A DNA stretch of 44,639 bases, taken from contig WRIB01000017.1 in the NCBI GenBank assembly GCA_009782955.1, positions 1 to 44,639 of the forward strand. The letters run 5' to 3'. This document shows positions 1 through 9,269 of the stretch, piece by piece. Made by a program: the position numbers and the translations under genes. The first letter of the stretch is position 1, and each line of letters begins with the position of its first letter. The DNA comes from Treponema sp. (GTDB taxonomy: Bacteria; Spirochaetota; Spirochaetia; Treponematales; Breznakiellaceae). Below the pieces are notes generated by a model. It was not told the origin of the DNA. It saw only the letters and a list, made by a program, of their open reading frames with translations, and made no database searches.

Positions 1-92
1 AAAGTACGAGAGTGTATGGTATTAAACCAGACGGTATAATAAATTTCCTATCGAACGAGGCTCCCCGGCAGATTATGTAACGTTTACAGATA

Positions 93-119
93 CCCCGAGG
101 CTTGCCTCGGGGAGCCTCA
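93..119 (-). repeat. Palindromic repeat, family 1, copy 1
   Basis: Read on the minus strand this 27-base unit folds into an 8-bp GC-rich hairpin with a CAAG loop (positions 93-112). It matches the plus-strand unit at 41304-41330 at 25 of 27 positions. The two differences are partners in the stem (A-T here, C-G there), so pairing is conserved. A partial direct copy of its flank (GAGGCTCCCC) lies at 57-66, and TATTAAACCAGAC, which follows the other copy, is at 20-32. It could also act as a terminator for the left-going reductase gene, though there is no clear T-run. Confidence 0.65.
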
Positions 120-164
120 TTTATTGCAGAAAAGGTATATGCGGCTCAGCGACATATTGTGATT

Positions 165-1247
165 TTAAGACCCCGCTATATGTTTAAGCCTTTCTATAAT
201 CGGCAGGTGCTGGGTACAGGCGCTTTCACATTGGCCGCATTCCGTACATTTTCCCGCAATTGCCGGAGTGATTGACCAGTGCCAATGAAGCCTTTCTTTT
301 ATGGCATCGGATTTATCCGGCTGAAAAAGTTTTTGGTTATAGGCATCCATGTACTGCGGAATGGGAATGTCCTGGGGGCAATCATCACAATAGCCGCAGC
401 CGGTACAAATTCCTTCCATGGAAGCTTCCGACTTTTCTTTTGCTTCTGCCAGTTCTTTTTCGGTACGGGGCTTGTAATTTTCCATGGCTGCCAAAGCATC
501 CTTTACGTCCTGCTCAGAGCGAAAACCTACCAGCGTAGAAGAGATATCCTTGTGATCCCAAAGAAAACGGAGAGCAGCTTCAACAGCACTCTCTCCGGGC
601 CGCATGATAAAATCGAACCGTTCCGGATGATCGGGGATAATGCCGCCGCCAAGGGGGTTCATAACTACCGCTCCAAGTTTCCTGGAACGAATTGCATCAA
701 AAGCTTTTTCCCTGCATTTATAATTGTAAGCCGAATAACCGAACAGGACTCCTTCAAAAACATCTTCCGTAAGGAGTGTGTTAATCTCGTCCTGTATAAG
801 GTGACTTGATATACAAATGTGCCTGATAATTCCTTCTTCTTTTAGTTTTCGAAAGACCCCAAGTATTCCGTCTTTTTTTCTGGATTCCCAATTACTGAGA
901 TCGATAATACACCAGATATGATAAAAATCGATTACATCCACATTCATGCGTTTTAGTTGGGCTTCAATTTCTCTGCGGATTGAGTCTTCGGTGGTTTTGA
1001 ATGTTTTTGTTGCCACATAATACGGCAGTTTTCGCCGCCTTAGTTCTGCAAGTCCGTGGCCAAAAACACTTTCGCTTTTTGTTTCAAAATAGCCGGGAGC
1101 GGTATCGAAGTAATTTACACCGCCTTCAGCTGCTGTTACCATGGCTTGTACGCATTCATCCGTATTATCTATGTTTTGAAAACGCATTCCTCCAAAACCA
1201 AGCAGGGAAACTTTTTTTCCTGTCGTTCCATAATCCCGGTAAATCAT
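165..1247 (-). CDS. Aldo/keto reductase with two ferredoxin-type [4Fe-4S] motifs
   Basis: A 360-residue cytosolic oxidoreductase of the aldo/keto reductase family. The N-terminal two-thirds is the TIM barrel: it opens MIYRDYGTTGKKVSLLGFGG and keeps the family's NYFDTAPGY segment (catalytic Asp/Tyr) and a later VGFRSEQDV cofactor-loop segment. The tail carries two cysteine clusters, CTGCGYCDDCP near residue 283 and CTECGQCESAC near residue 334, typical of the ferredoxin-domain branch found in anaerobes. The substrate is unknown; the clusters suggest electron exchange with ferredoxin-like partners rather than NADPH alone. An AAGGAG ribosome-binding site lies about 6 bases before the ATG. It follows ridA on the same strand after 43 bases and may be cotranscribed. 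Full length for the family. Confidence 0.9.
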   Translation of the reverse strand: MIYRDYGTTGKKVSLLGFGGMRFQNIDNTDECVQAMVTAAEGGVNYFDTAPGYFETKSESVFGHGLAELRRRKLPYYVATKTFKTTEDSIRREIEAQLKRMNVDVIDFYHIWCIIDLSNWESRKKDGILGVFRKLKEEGIIRHICISSHLIQDEINTLLTEDVFEGVLFGYSAYNYKCREKAFDAIRSRKLGAVVMNPLGGGIIPDHPERFDFIMRPGESAVEAALRFLWDHKDISSTLVGFRSEQDVKDALAAMENYKPRTEKELAEAKEKSEASMEGICTGCGYCDDCPQDIPIPQYMDAYNQKLFQPDKSDAIKERLHWHWSITPAIAGKCTECGQCESACTQHLPIIERLKHIAGS

Positions 1248-1290
1248 ATTTTTCTCCTTATATTGTTGTTTTTCTTTTTTGGTTGTAACA

Positions 1291-1665
1291 CTACTTTACT
1301 GCAATTAATTCTATCTCGACTTTTCCGCCTCTGGGAAGAGCGGCAACCTGTATGCAAGAACGTGCCGGTTTAATATCGGGAAAACACGCTCCGTAGATTT
1401 CGTTAATCTTCGCAAAGTTTGCAAGGTCGGTAAGAAAAATGGTTGATTTTACTACCTTGTCAAAACCTGAACCGGCTTTTTCCAGAATGGCTTTTATGTT
1501 GTTCATTACATTTTTTGCCTGTTCTTCAAAGCTTTCGGGTAAATCTCCGGAAGACGGATCAATTCCGATTTGACCGGAAAGAAAAAGCATATTCCCTGTA
1601 TCAATAGCCTGGGAATAAGGGCCTAATGCTTGCGGGGCATGAGTTGTTTCTATTTTTGTTACCAT
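1291..1665 (-). CDS. ridA: RidA/YjgF family reactive-intermediate deaminase
   Basis: A 124-residue Rid protein. It hydrolyses reactive enamine/imine intermediates released by PLP enzymes such as threonine dehydratase. Family signatures are visible: APQALGPYSQA near the N-terminus, FLSGQIGIDP, the NIKAIL helix, and the C-terminal CIQVAALPRGGKVEIE with the conserved substrate-binding Arg. Members act as trimers in the cytosol, and the length is normal. No ribosome-binding site precedes the ATG. Instead an extended -10 (TGCTATAAT) ends 8 bases upstream, so the mRNA is probably leaderless or nearly so. It lies 62 bases downstream of recG on the same strand but appears to have its own promoter. 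Confidence 0.92.
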   Translation of the reverse strand: MVTKIETTHAPQALGPYSQAIDTGNMLFLSGQIGIDPSSGDLPESFEEQAKNVMNNIKAILEKAGSGFDKVVKSTIFLTDLANFAKINEIYGACFPDIKPARSCIQVAALPRGGKVEIELIAVK

Positions 1666-1673
1666 AATAAATT

Positions 1674-1682
1674 ATTATAGCA
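1674..1682 (-). promoter_or_regulatory. Extended -10 promoter of ridA
   Basis: On the minus strand TGC-TATAAT matches the extended -10 consensus exactly. Only 8 bases separate it from the ridA ATG, which leaves room for at most a 1-2 base leader. The -35 region at the usual distance (TAGCCA) is weak, as is common for extended -10 promoters. Confidence 0.55.
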
Positions 1683-1727
1683 GGTTTTCTGCGATCTGGC
1701 TATAGCGTCAATTTCAATTGTCAGCAA

Positions 1728-3890
1728 TTACAATCCGACTTCACTAAAAGGCGGAGCCCTGTCCAATACGGCGGCAATACAATGGTGTTCATCCTGCAGC
1801 AGGTCTGGATCTGTTTCCAGTATGGAGAATGCATCGGTCCGTGCACGAACCAGTGCATCTGCATCCCTGACCGGGTCGGCAATGCCAAGTTTCAGATAAC
1901 CTGACTGTTCAATTCCTGCAATTTGTCCCGGGCCTCGGAAGAGAAGGTCTTTTTCGGCAATTACAAAACCATCGGAGTTTTCCAGCATTACCATAAGCCT
2001 CTTGCCTTCGCGGCTTCTCTCTTCTTCACTTAATTCCTCAGGATTAATTCCCGGCTGGTCTTCCTGATCCGAATAGATAAGGAAACAATAGCTTTGATCG
2101 CTGCCCCTCCCCACACGGCCGCGGAGCTGGTGCAAAGCGGAAAGTCCAAAACGTTCGGCATGATGGATAACCATACATGAAGCATTTGGAACATCTACGC
2201 CGACTTCCACAACGCTTGTAGCAGCAAGGATACGGATTTCGCCTTTCCGGAAAGCATCCATGGTTTTTCGTTTTTCTTCGTCGTCGATTTTTGAATGGAT
2301 CAAGGCTGTTGAATACTGCGGATAAATTTCTTTGGCAAGTTTATCCGCCATGGAAACGGCATCTTTTAAACCTTCTTCGTCATCTGTCGAATTACCATCC
2401 GGTAACTCTGCCTGACCGCTTAAAGTTGTCTGGCCGATAAGCGGATATACAAAGTAAGCCTGGCGTCCTGATTCCAGTTCTTTTCGTACAAAGTTATAAA
2501 CTTTTTGTGCATTGGATTCTTTGGATAAATGAGTCTTTATCGGCTTTCGTCCCGGCGGCATGTCGGAAATAACGGTAACGTCCAGGTCGCCGAAAACCGT
2601 AAGGGCCAAAGTACGGGGTATGGGTGTAGCGCTCATCATGATTAGGCCCGGAATGCCTTTTTTTTGCAGGGAATTTTGGCCTTTGGCAATAATGGCCTGG
2701 CGCTGGGTTACGCCAAAGCGGTGCTGTTCGTCGATTATCGCAAGGTTTAAGTTTTGATATACAACATCTTTGGAAAAAAGAGCGTGGGTTCCCAATACTA
2801 TATCGATTTCTCCTGCGGCAAGGTTTTTAAGAAGCTGGGTTCTTCCGGAATATTTCAGATTTCCCGTAAGATAGGCAGGCCTGACACCCAATGGTTCCAG
2901 CAATCGTGCAGCATTGTCTGCATGCTGACGTGCAAGGAGTTCTGTCGGCGCCATGATTGCCGCCTGACCTCCTTGATCTACGACTCTGAGTGCGGCAAGA
3001 AAAGCAACCAGAGTTTTGCCTGAACCTACGTCGCCCTGAATGAGACGGGCCAATGGCCAGGGTCTCGACATTTCTTCGTTAATCTCTTCTATGGCTTTTA
3101 CCTGTCCCTGGGTAAGCGTAAATGGAAGCCGTTCAATAAAACGCTGCTGCAGTGGAGAAAGACCGCAGGCATGTTTTTGTTCTTCCCCTCTGTCATCTTT
3201 TTTTCGTTCCAATGAACGGCGGCCCACCATTATTTCCAGATAAAAAAGTTCTTCATAGATCAGAGTATTTCGGGCTTTTTCGAGGATTTCCATGGAAGAA
3301 GGAAAATGAATGGTTTTTATCGCATCTGCTTTTTTCAGGAGTTTTTCATTTAAAATTACTTTTTGAGGGAGTTCGTCTTCCAGGTTTGTGCAGTATTGAT
3401 CCAGGGCTTGCTGTGTAAGACGACGTAACAGGTTTTGGGTTAAATTTTTTGTAAGGGGGTAAACAGGCGCAATGGTGTTTTTACTGCCGGGGATTCCGAT
3501 TTCAAATGATGTTGACATAATCTCGTTGAATTTACAATAAAAGCGGCCCCATAGGTTAACTTCTTTTCCTATAGGCAGTTGATTTTTCAGAAAAGGTCGG
3601 TTAAAGCATACCAGTGCTGCCCTGGCGCTTTGGTCTTCAATCTCAATTTTTAATGTTTTCTTGGCGCCAAACCAAAACCAGTTGTGAGCGATAACTTTTG
3701 CAACGGTGCATACTTGTCCTTTGTTCCAGTCTTTTAGCGGGACATTTCGGCTTCTGTCTTCCCAGTTGCGGGGGTAACGGGTTAAAAGCGAAGCAATACT
3801 GGTAATTCCCGCATCACTCAATCGGCTCTTGACAGAGTCACCAACATTGCGAAGTGTATTAAGCGGTTGAATAAGTTCCCGGAGAAACAT
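1728..3890 (-). CDS. recG: ATP-dependent DNA helicase RecG
   Basis: A 720-residue superfamily 2 helicase that remodels stalled replication forks and Holliday junctions. The N-terminal part is the wedge/OB-fold region. Helicase motifs follow in order: motif I GDVGSGKT (about residue 287), LGTHALF, motif II DEQHRFG (about 385), motif III MSATPIPRTL, HSKID, SVVEVGVDVPNAS, and motif VI QLRGRVGRG. The length is slightly above the E. coli enzyme. The ATG lies 2 bases after the yggT stop, so it is probably translated by coupling as the last gene of a dnaE-yggT-recG operon. A repair helicase downstream of the replicative polymerase makes functional sense. Confidence 0.97.
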   Translation of the reverse strand: MFLRELIQPLNTLRNVGDSVKSRLSDAGITSIASLLTRYPRNWEDRSRNVPLKDWNKGQVCTVAKVIAHNWFWFGAKKTLKIEIEDQSARAALVCFNRPFLKNQLPIGKEVNLWGRFYCKFNEIMSTSFEIGIPGSKNTIAPVYPLTKNLTQNLLRRLTQQALDQYCTNLEDELPQKVILNEKLLKKADAIKTIHFPSSMEILEKARNTLIYEELFYLEIMVGRRSLERKKDDRGEEQKHACGLSPLQQRFIERLPFTLTQGQVKAIEEINEEMSRPWPLARLIQGDVGSGKTLVAFLAALRVVDQGGQAAIMAPTELLARQHADNAARLLEPLGVRPAYLTGNLKYSGRTQLLKNLAAGEIDIVLGTHALFSKDVVYQNLNLAIIDEQHRFGVTQRQAIIAKGQNSLQKKGIPGLIMMSATPIPRTLALTVFGDLDVTVISDMPPGRKPIKTHLSKESNAQKVYNFVRKELESGRQAYFVYPLIGQTTLSGQAELPDGNSTDDEEGLKDAVSMADKLAKEIYPQYSTALIHSKIDDEEKRKTMDAFRKGEIRILAATSVVEVGVDVPNASCMVIHHAERFGLSALHQLRGRVGRGSDQSYCFLIYSDQEDQPGINPEELSEEERSREGKRLMVMLENSDGFVIAEKDLLFRGPGQIAGIEQSGYLKLGIADPVRDADALVRARTDAFSILETDPDLLQDEHHCIAAVLDRAPPFSEVGL

Positions 3891-3892
3891 GG

Positions 3893-4480
3893 CTAAAAAG
3901 GCAGTTGTGTCAGCAGCACTATGCCGAATTTCATCATTACATAGAACAAGGCAATCACCGCCGCCAGAATCGCAATGGAAAAAATGATCCTGAAAAGATA
4001 GCTGACAATCCGGTTCGGGAAAAAGATGCGGCTGATGCGGTACATTACAGGCTGTGCGATAAAATCAACAAAACGCCAAAAAGGGGAATATATATTGCTG
4101 TTTCCCAAAAAAGCAATCATTCTGAGAACAAGGATAACAATAAAAAACCCCATTATCCACAAAACAACCGACCACAAAGCATTAAGAAGCAATATCAATA
4201 TTATAGAGATATTAAATCTTCCCATTCGTCCCCATGAGATAAATACATTATGAACAAGGGAAAGAACGGCCAGTGCAATTATCGGGGAAAAATCAATAGG
4301 GCTGTTTTTAAACAAACGAAAACGGCGGAACCATGCAAGATAAGGATCGCAGATACTGCACAAAAAAGCATAAGGCCTGCCGAAATCAGCTCCGGAAAAC
4401 CAGGTAAGCAGTATTCGGATAAAAAGCAGGATCATGTAGACGCTGGTAATCCCTGCAAGAACACTCATTAAATAAAACAT
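3893..4480 (-). CDS. YggT family integral membrane protein
   Basis: A 195-residue membrane protein with two YggT-type halves, each a pair of hydrophobic helices around a short amphipathic segment. The family is associated with cell-envelope and osmotic functions, but its biochemical role is not established. The C-terminal half carries the family-like FVDFIAQPVMYRISRIFFPN. I prefer the ATG whose A overlaps the dnaE stop (TGATG), giving MFYLMSVLAG; an in-frame ATG 12 bases upstream at 4492 is also possible. It is sandwiched between dnaE (1-base overlap) and recG (2-base gap), so all three are probably translated in a coupled manner. Confidence 0.85.
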   Translation of the reverse strand: MFYLMSVLAGITSVYMILLFIRILLTWFSGADFGRPYAFLCSICDPYLAWFRRFRLFKNSPIDFSPIIALAVLSLVHNVFISWGRMGRFNISIILILLLNALWSVVLWIMGFFIVILVLRMIAFLGNSNIYSPFWRFVDFIAQPVMYRISRIFFPNRIVSYLFRIIFSIAILAAVIALFYVMMKFGIVLLTQLPF

Positions 4481-7400
4481 CAGGCTACCCATACCTCTGC
4501 AACAAGAGGATTTTCTCCAAGTTTCGTAATTTGTTCACTGTTTGCTGCAAAATGAACTCCTGTGCGTATTATTTTTTCGTCAATTATTTTTTCCGCTGCA
4601 TCGTTGTTCCCGTTTTCCAAAGGTACGTGAATAAAAACAAGTGCGGAACCCGGATGATCAATAAGGTAATCCCTTAATGGGTAGAGATTTTTTTCGTTTT
4701 TTGCGGCGCTTAAATGCAGCCGGATATGAACTTCCCCGGTGTTCGGCTGCACCATGGCCGGCGGTACAGCTTCCGGCGACTCTGTACCGCCGGCTTTTGT
4801 CTTTTCGGTGCTGCGCCGCATTTTTCCCAGGTCGAGGAGGGAACTGACCAGGAAACTGGGTTTGCCCCTGGACAGATCGAGTTTTCCTCTAAGAGCTACG
4901 CAGGTTTTTTCTATCAGTTTATCCTTGTTTTGTTCCCAGCACCGTTCAAAGAATACAACATCAATCCGGCCCTGGTAATCTTCCAGGGTTCCAAAAGCCA
5001 TTTCCTTGTTGTTCCTGGATACATGGGTTCTGAGACTTGAGAGTATTCCTGTCAGAACATGATTCGTTTCCGCTGTTTCTTTTGAATATTTCTGTAAAGC
5101 AGAAAGATTCAGAGTCATGTTTTGCTCCCAGACTTTCCGGTATTTATCCAGAACTTCACGGTTCTTCAATTGATACTGATCGTTACCGGATGCGGTGAAC
5201 TCAGCTATTTTTCCTTCCCTGAGTTCTGCTGAAGTCAAGGCGCCTGCAACTTGTAAGCTTGTCCTGCCGCGGCTTTGATCCATCCTGCCTTTAATGGCTA
5301 CAATATCGTTCTGCTGTAATTTATCCCGGCAAGCTTCCCAGACTTCGCCAAAGAAAGCCAGGTCCAGTTCGCCCGAATAATCTTCCAGGGTTGCAAAGGC
5401 CATGGGCTTTCCGGTTTTATCTGTTATAGGTTTAAGGGATTTAAGAATTCCGATAAGAGTATAGTTTCCGGGCGGTGCGTTGTTCAGACCGGAGATATCA
5501 AATTTAACATGCTCTTTCATTGTTTCCTGATAAGCATCCAGAGGATGGCCTGAAAAATAAAAACCAATCAATTCCTTTTCTATATTGAGTTGTTCCGTTC
5601 TGTCCATTTCGGGCATTTGTGTAAATTCAAAGTCAGGAAATGTTTCTTCGCCGGTATCTTCAAAAAGACCGACCTGGCCGAATTTACCTTCGTCCTTTTT
5701 ATTCTGGGCATAATCTATAGCTGCTTCCATGTTGGTTTTCAGAGTAGGCCGGTTTATGCCAAAGCTGTCGAATGCTCCTGTTTGGATAAGGAGTTCAATT
5801 ACTTTGCGGCTTACAATATGCTGGTTTTGCTGGTTGGTTTGCAGGGGTACACGATCCAGAAAATCCATAAAACTTTTGTACGATCCGTCGTTTCTTTTTT
5901 CGATGATCTGATCCGCCGGCCCTGAGCCGATTCCTTTAATTCCCAGGAAACCAAATACAATCTTTCCATCCACTACATTAAAGAATTTTTCCGATCTGTT
6001 AATGTCCGGCGGATCGATAGTAATCCCCATTTTTCTGCCTTCACTGATACACTCGGAAAGTTTGTCTTTATCTGCGCTGTTGATTTCGTTGGAAAGATTG
6101 GCTGCCATAAACTCTGCGGGGAAATGTGCCTTAAGGTAAGCGGTTCTGTAGGCAAGGATTGCATAACCTGCAGCATGGCTTTTGTTAAAACCATATCCGG
6201 CGAAAGGTTTTAACAGTTCAAATATTTCTTCTGCCTTTTCTTTGCTGTAATCTCGTTTTGCCGCCCCCTCCATAAATTCTACTCTTTTCTTTGCCATTAC
6301 TTCCATTTTTTTCTTTCCCATTGCCCAGCGCAGAACATCCGCGTTACCAAGGGAAAAACCGGCTATTACGCGAACTACCTCCATAACCTGTTCCTGATAA
6401 ATGATAACGCCGTAGGTTTCTTTTAAAACATCTTCAAGGTTTGGGTGCGGATAACTGATTTTCCGTTTGCCGTTTTTTGATTCAATAAACTGGGGAATAT
6501 TCTGCTTGGGGCCGGGACGGTACAGCGCGTTAAGTGCAATAAGGTCTTCGACTCTTCCCGGTTTTGCCTGTTTTAAGGTATTCTGCATACCATCGGATTC
6601 AAACTGGAATATACCGAAGCTTCTTCCTTCGCTGAGCATGGCAAAGGCTTTTGTATCATCTTCCGGAACATTTTTTACACTAAAGTCTGCATACGCCGGA
6701 TCCTTGCGGCGGATCAATTCTTCGGTATGGTGGATAAGGTCAAGAGTTTTTAATCCAAGAATATCCATTTTTATCAGTCCGCAGCCTTCCAGATAATTCA
6801 TGGAATATTGGGTAGCGATTATTCCTGTTTTTGAATCTCTATAGAGCGGTACATAGGATGTTAATTCGTCTTTTCCAATTACTATGCCTGCAGCATGGAT
6901 ACTGCAGTGACGTTTGAGTCCTTCGAGTTTCCGTGCCAGCTGAAAAAGCTCTGTATAACGGGAATCTTCTTCCATTCCCCGGAGTTTTGGTTCTTCAATA
7001 AAAGCTCTTGCCAATGTTACCTTTTGACCAAAAGGAACAAGAGCGGAAATTGCTTCCGATTCGGCAATACTGATTGAAAGAGCCCGAGCTACATCTTTTA
7101 TAACCGCTTTTGCACCCAGAGTTCCAAAAGTGATAATTTGAGCTACCTTTTCTTTGCCGTATTTTTCGCTAACATAGGATATTACTTCATCTCGTCTTTC
7201 GTTGCAAAAATCCACATCAAAATCCGGCATAGAGATTCGTTCGGGATTAAGGAAGCGTTCAAAGAGAAGGCCGTATTTAAGAGGTTCAATATCCGTTATC
7301 TGAAGTGCATAAGCGACAATGGAACCCGCGCCTGAACCTCTGCCGGGCCCTACATCTATGCCCTGATTTTTTGCCCAATTGATAATGTCCGCTACAATAA

Positions 7401-8589
7401 GAAAATAACCGGTAAAACCCATTCTGATAATTACATCCAGTTCATAGTTGGTACGATTTAGAATTTCATCCCATTTATCCGTTTCCCTGGATTCCTGTGC
7501 TTCTGTCATTTCTTTGATGTAGCGTTTACGCAGACCTTCTCCGGTTAAAACCCGCAGGTACGCATGGGCGTCTTTTAAGTCTTTGGGGATTTCAAAGTCC
7601 GGAAGATATTTGGGTAAATTACGGACATCTACTTTGGGAAACCGGTACTCAGGCAGGCCGGATTTTTTGTTTTGCTGCATAAAGTTGACTGTACAGCGCG
7701 TGGCTATTGCCACGGTATTTTCCAGAGCTTCCGGATATCCGGAAAAAAGGGAGGTCATTTCTTCTGCACTTTTAAAATAATACTGATCTCCCGAATACTT
7801 TTTCCGCTTTTCTTCCGTTCGGGGTTTTCCCTGGCCTATACAAAGGAGTATGTCATGTGCAACAGCATCTTCCTGCCTTAAATAATGAATGTCGTTGGTT
7901 GCTACAAGGGGGATACCTGTGTTTTGATGAATTTTTATTACGGCATCATAAATTTCTTTTTCCGAAAGATTTGTTCTTTTTAATGAACCGGCTGGAATAC
8001 CATGATTCTGAATTTCCAGAAAAAAATTGGGATTTCCTTCATTGTCTTTTCCAAAGAGGTTCCGGTAATAAAGAGCTTTTTTTTCTGCTGCTTCGATATT
8101 GCCCATTTGAATAAACATGGGAATTTCTCCGGACACGCAGGCTGAAAGGGCAATAAGTCCCTTGTGGTACTGTTTTAATATTTCATCGTCTATTCTTGGT
8201 CTGTGATAAAATCCTTCTGTATAGGCGCAGGAACAGAGCTTTAATAGATTGTGATATCCTTCCTTGTTTGCTGCCAGAAGTACTAAATGATGATATTCCT
8301 TTTCTCCTTCGATCTTGTTTTTTTCGTGCCGGGATCCAGGGGCTATATATACTTCACTTCCTATAATTGGCTTAATTGGGTTTTTCCGGTCTTCATGTTT
8401 TTCGTCGTCAACAACCTTTTCTCTGCAAGCAGCAATAAATTCCATAGCGCCGAACATATTACCGTGATCGGTTAGAGCCAAATATTCCATTCCCAGTTCT
8501 TCTGCTCTGTCTGCCAGGGCTGCAACCGAAACGGCAGCATCCTGAATAGAGTTATCCGAATGAACATGAAGATGAACAAAATTGGTCAT
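4480..8589 (-). CDS. dnaE: DNA polymerase III alpha subunit
   Basis: The replicative DNA polymerase catalytic subunit, 1369 residues, about 200 longer than E. coli DnaE. Order: PHP domain (HLHVHSD at residues 6-12, ALTDHGNMFGAMEF), C-family polymerase core with catalytic aspartates in PDFDVDF (about 455-461), GPGRGSGAGS, the FAGYGFNKSHAAGYA segment, helix-hairpin-helix region (FGFLGIKGIGSGPAD), then the C-terminal region. Unusually there are two OB-like modules in tandem, about residues 1037-1110 and 1174-1246. Both contain MAF(A/G)TLEDY and a following FF-E-W-K-DKL pattern. The final 90 residues resemble the usual C-terminal tau-binding region. There is no intein. A GAAGGAA ribosome-binding site precedes the ATG. 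First gene of the dnaE-yggT-recG operon and divergent from the V4R operon. Confidence 0.97.
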   Translation of the reverse strand: MTNFVHLHVHSDNSIQDAAVSVAALADRAEELGMEYLALTDHGNMFGAMEFIAACREKVVDDEKHEDRKNPIKPIIGSEVYIAPGSRHEKNKIEGEKEYHHLVLLAANKEGYHNLLKLCSCAYTEGFYHRPRIDDEILKQYHKGLIALSACVSGEIPMFIQMGNIEAAEKKALYYRNLFGKDNEGNPNFFLEIQNHGIPAGSLKRTNLSEKEIYDAVIKIHQNTGIPLVATNDIHYLRQEDAVAHDILLCIGQGKPRTEEKRKKYSGDQYYFKSAEEMTSLFSGYPEALENTVAIATRCTVNFMQQNKKSGLPEYRFPKVDVRNLPKYLPDFEIPKDLKDAHAYLRVLTGEGLRKRYIKEMTEAQESRETDKWDEILNRTNYELDVIIRMGFTGYFLIVADIINWAKNQGIDVGPGRGSGAGSIVAYALQITDIEPLKYGLLFERFLNPERISMPDFDVDFCNERRDEVISYVSEKYGKEKVAQIITFGTLGAKAVIKDVARALSISIAESEAISALVPFGQKVTLARAFIEEPKLRGMEEDSRYTELFQLARKLEGLKRHCSIHAAGIVIGKDELTSYVPLYRDSKTGIIATQYSMNYLEGCGLIKMDILGLKTLDLIHHTEELIRRKDPAYADFSVKNVPEDDTKAFAMLSEGRSFGIFQFESDGMQNTLKQAKPGRVEDLIALNALYRPGPKQNIPQFIESKNGKRKISYPHPNLEDVLKETYGVIIYQEQVMEVVRVIAGFSLGNADVLRWAMGKKKMEVMAKKRVEFMEGAAKRDYSKEKAEEIFELLKPFAGYGFNKSHAAGYAILAYRTAYLKAHFPAEFMAANLSNEINSADKDKLSECISEGRKMGITIDPPDINRSEKFFNVVDGKIVFGFLGIKGIGSGPADQIIEKRNDGSYKSFMDFLDRVPLQTNQQNQHIVSRKVIELLIQTGAFDSFGINRPTLKTNMEAAIDYAQNKKDEGKFGQVGLFEDTGEETFPDFEFTQMPEMDRTEQLNIEKELIGFYFSGHPLDAYQETMKEHVKFDISGLNNAPPGNYTLIGILKSLKPITDKTGKPMAFATLEDYSGELDLAFFGEVWEACRDKLQQNDIVAIKGRMDQSRGRTSLQVAGALTSAELREGKIAEFTASGNDQYQLKNREVLDKYRKVWEQNMTLNLSALQKYSKETAETNHVLTGILSSLRTHVSRNNKEMAFGTLEDYQGRIDVVFFERCWEQNKDKLIEKTCVALRGKLDLSRGKPSFLVSSLLDLGKMRRSTEKTKAGGTESPEAVPPAMVQPNTGEVHIRLHLSAAKNEKNLYPLRDYLIDHPGSALVFIHVPLENGNNDAAEKIIDEKIIRTGVHFAANSEQITKLGENPLVAEVWVA

Positions 8590-8675
8590 AGATTCCTTCT
8601 TCCCGAAAATTTGGAGTTCTATTGATCCATATTAATCCTAAAATACGGTAAAATTCAACGTGTGCTATTCCCTTT

Positions 8676-8694
8676 TATATACCATTGGTATATA
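8676..8694. promoter_or_regulatory. 19-bp perfect palindrome between divergent operons
   Basis: TATATACCA-T-TGGTATATA is a perfect 9-1-9 inverted repeat in the dnaE / V4R intergenic region, 41 bases before the V4R start. Its position and size suit a dimeric repressor operator controlling one or both divergent transcripts. The regulator is not identified. Confidence 0.5.
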
Positions 8695-8735
8695 CTTTTA
8701 ATGGAAATTTATAAATATGGATTTTGGGGAATATC

Positions 8736-9263
8736 ATGGAAAATGAACGAAAATATAAATTTGACTGGGATACAACTGTAGGGGCTGATATGGAACTGGC
8801 CCGTCCCAGTCTTGGTACCGCTACAAGAGTAGAAGTATACCGCCTTTTTCAGTTTAGTCTCCGGGATATTTTGGAACAGCATTGCGGTACCGGCAAGACA
8901 GATGAACTTTTCCGTGAAGCCGGAATAATGGCCGGCAAAGTTTTTTTTGACAAGTTTTTAAGTGATGCCAAAACCACTTCCGAACTGGCTGTTAAAATTC
9001 AGGCATCTTTTAATACTCTGGGAATTGGAATTTTCAGAGTCGAAGATTCTGTAGGGGACAATTCCCATTTTGTTTTTACCATGGAAGAAGATCTGAATTG
9101 TTCAGGTTTTCCGGATACTTCAGATGTTGTTTGTGTCTATGACGAAGGTTTTATTCAGGGTGTACTTGAGTCATTCAGCGGAAAGGAATTTACCGTTCGT
9201 GAAATTGACTGCTGGAGTACAGGCGCCCGTACTTGCCGGTTTGAAGCAAAAATAGCCTCATAA
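8736..9263 (+). CDS. V4R-domain sensor-like protein
   Basis: A 175-residue soluble protein resembling the V4R (4-vinyl reductase) small-molecule-binding family. The C-terminal signature is visible: VCVYDEGFIQGVLESFSG followed by DCWSTGARTCRFEA, with the two conserved Cys expected in V4R folds. The ligand is unknown; V4R domains often bind hydrocarbons, tetrapyrroles or metals in sensor proteins. I start at the ATG preceded at 5 bases by GGGGA; an upstream in-frame TTG at 8724 would overlap that ribosome-binding site. The diguanylate cyclase gene begins 6 bases after its stop, so this is likely the sensory partner of that enzyme. Confidence 0.75.
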   Translation: MENERKYKFDWDTTVGADMELARPSLGTATRVEVYRLFQFSLRDILEQHCGTGKTDELFREAGIMAGKVFFDKFLSDAKTTSELAVKIQASFNTLGIGIFRVEDSVGDNSHFVFTMEEDLNCSGFPDTSDVVCVYDEGFIQGVLESFSGKEFTVREIDCWSTGARTCRFEAKIAS

Positions 9264-9269
9264 AGTGCA

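Noticed and set aside
8724-8735. Upstream TTG start for the V4R protein
   Set aside because: It would bury the GGGGA ribosome-binding site inside the coding region; the ATG at 8736 is better placed.
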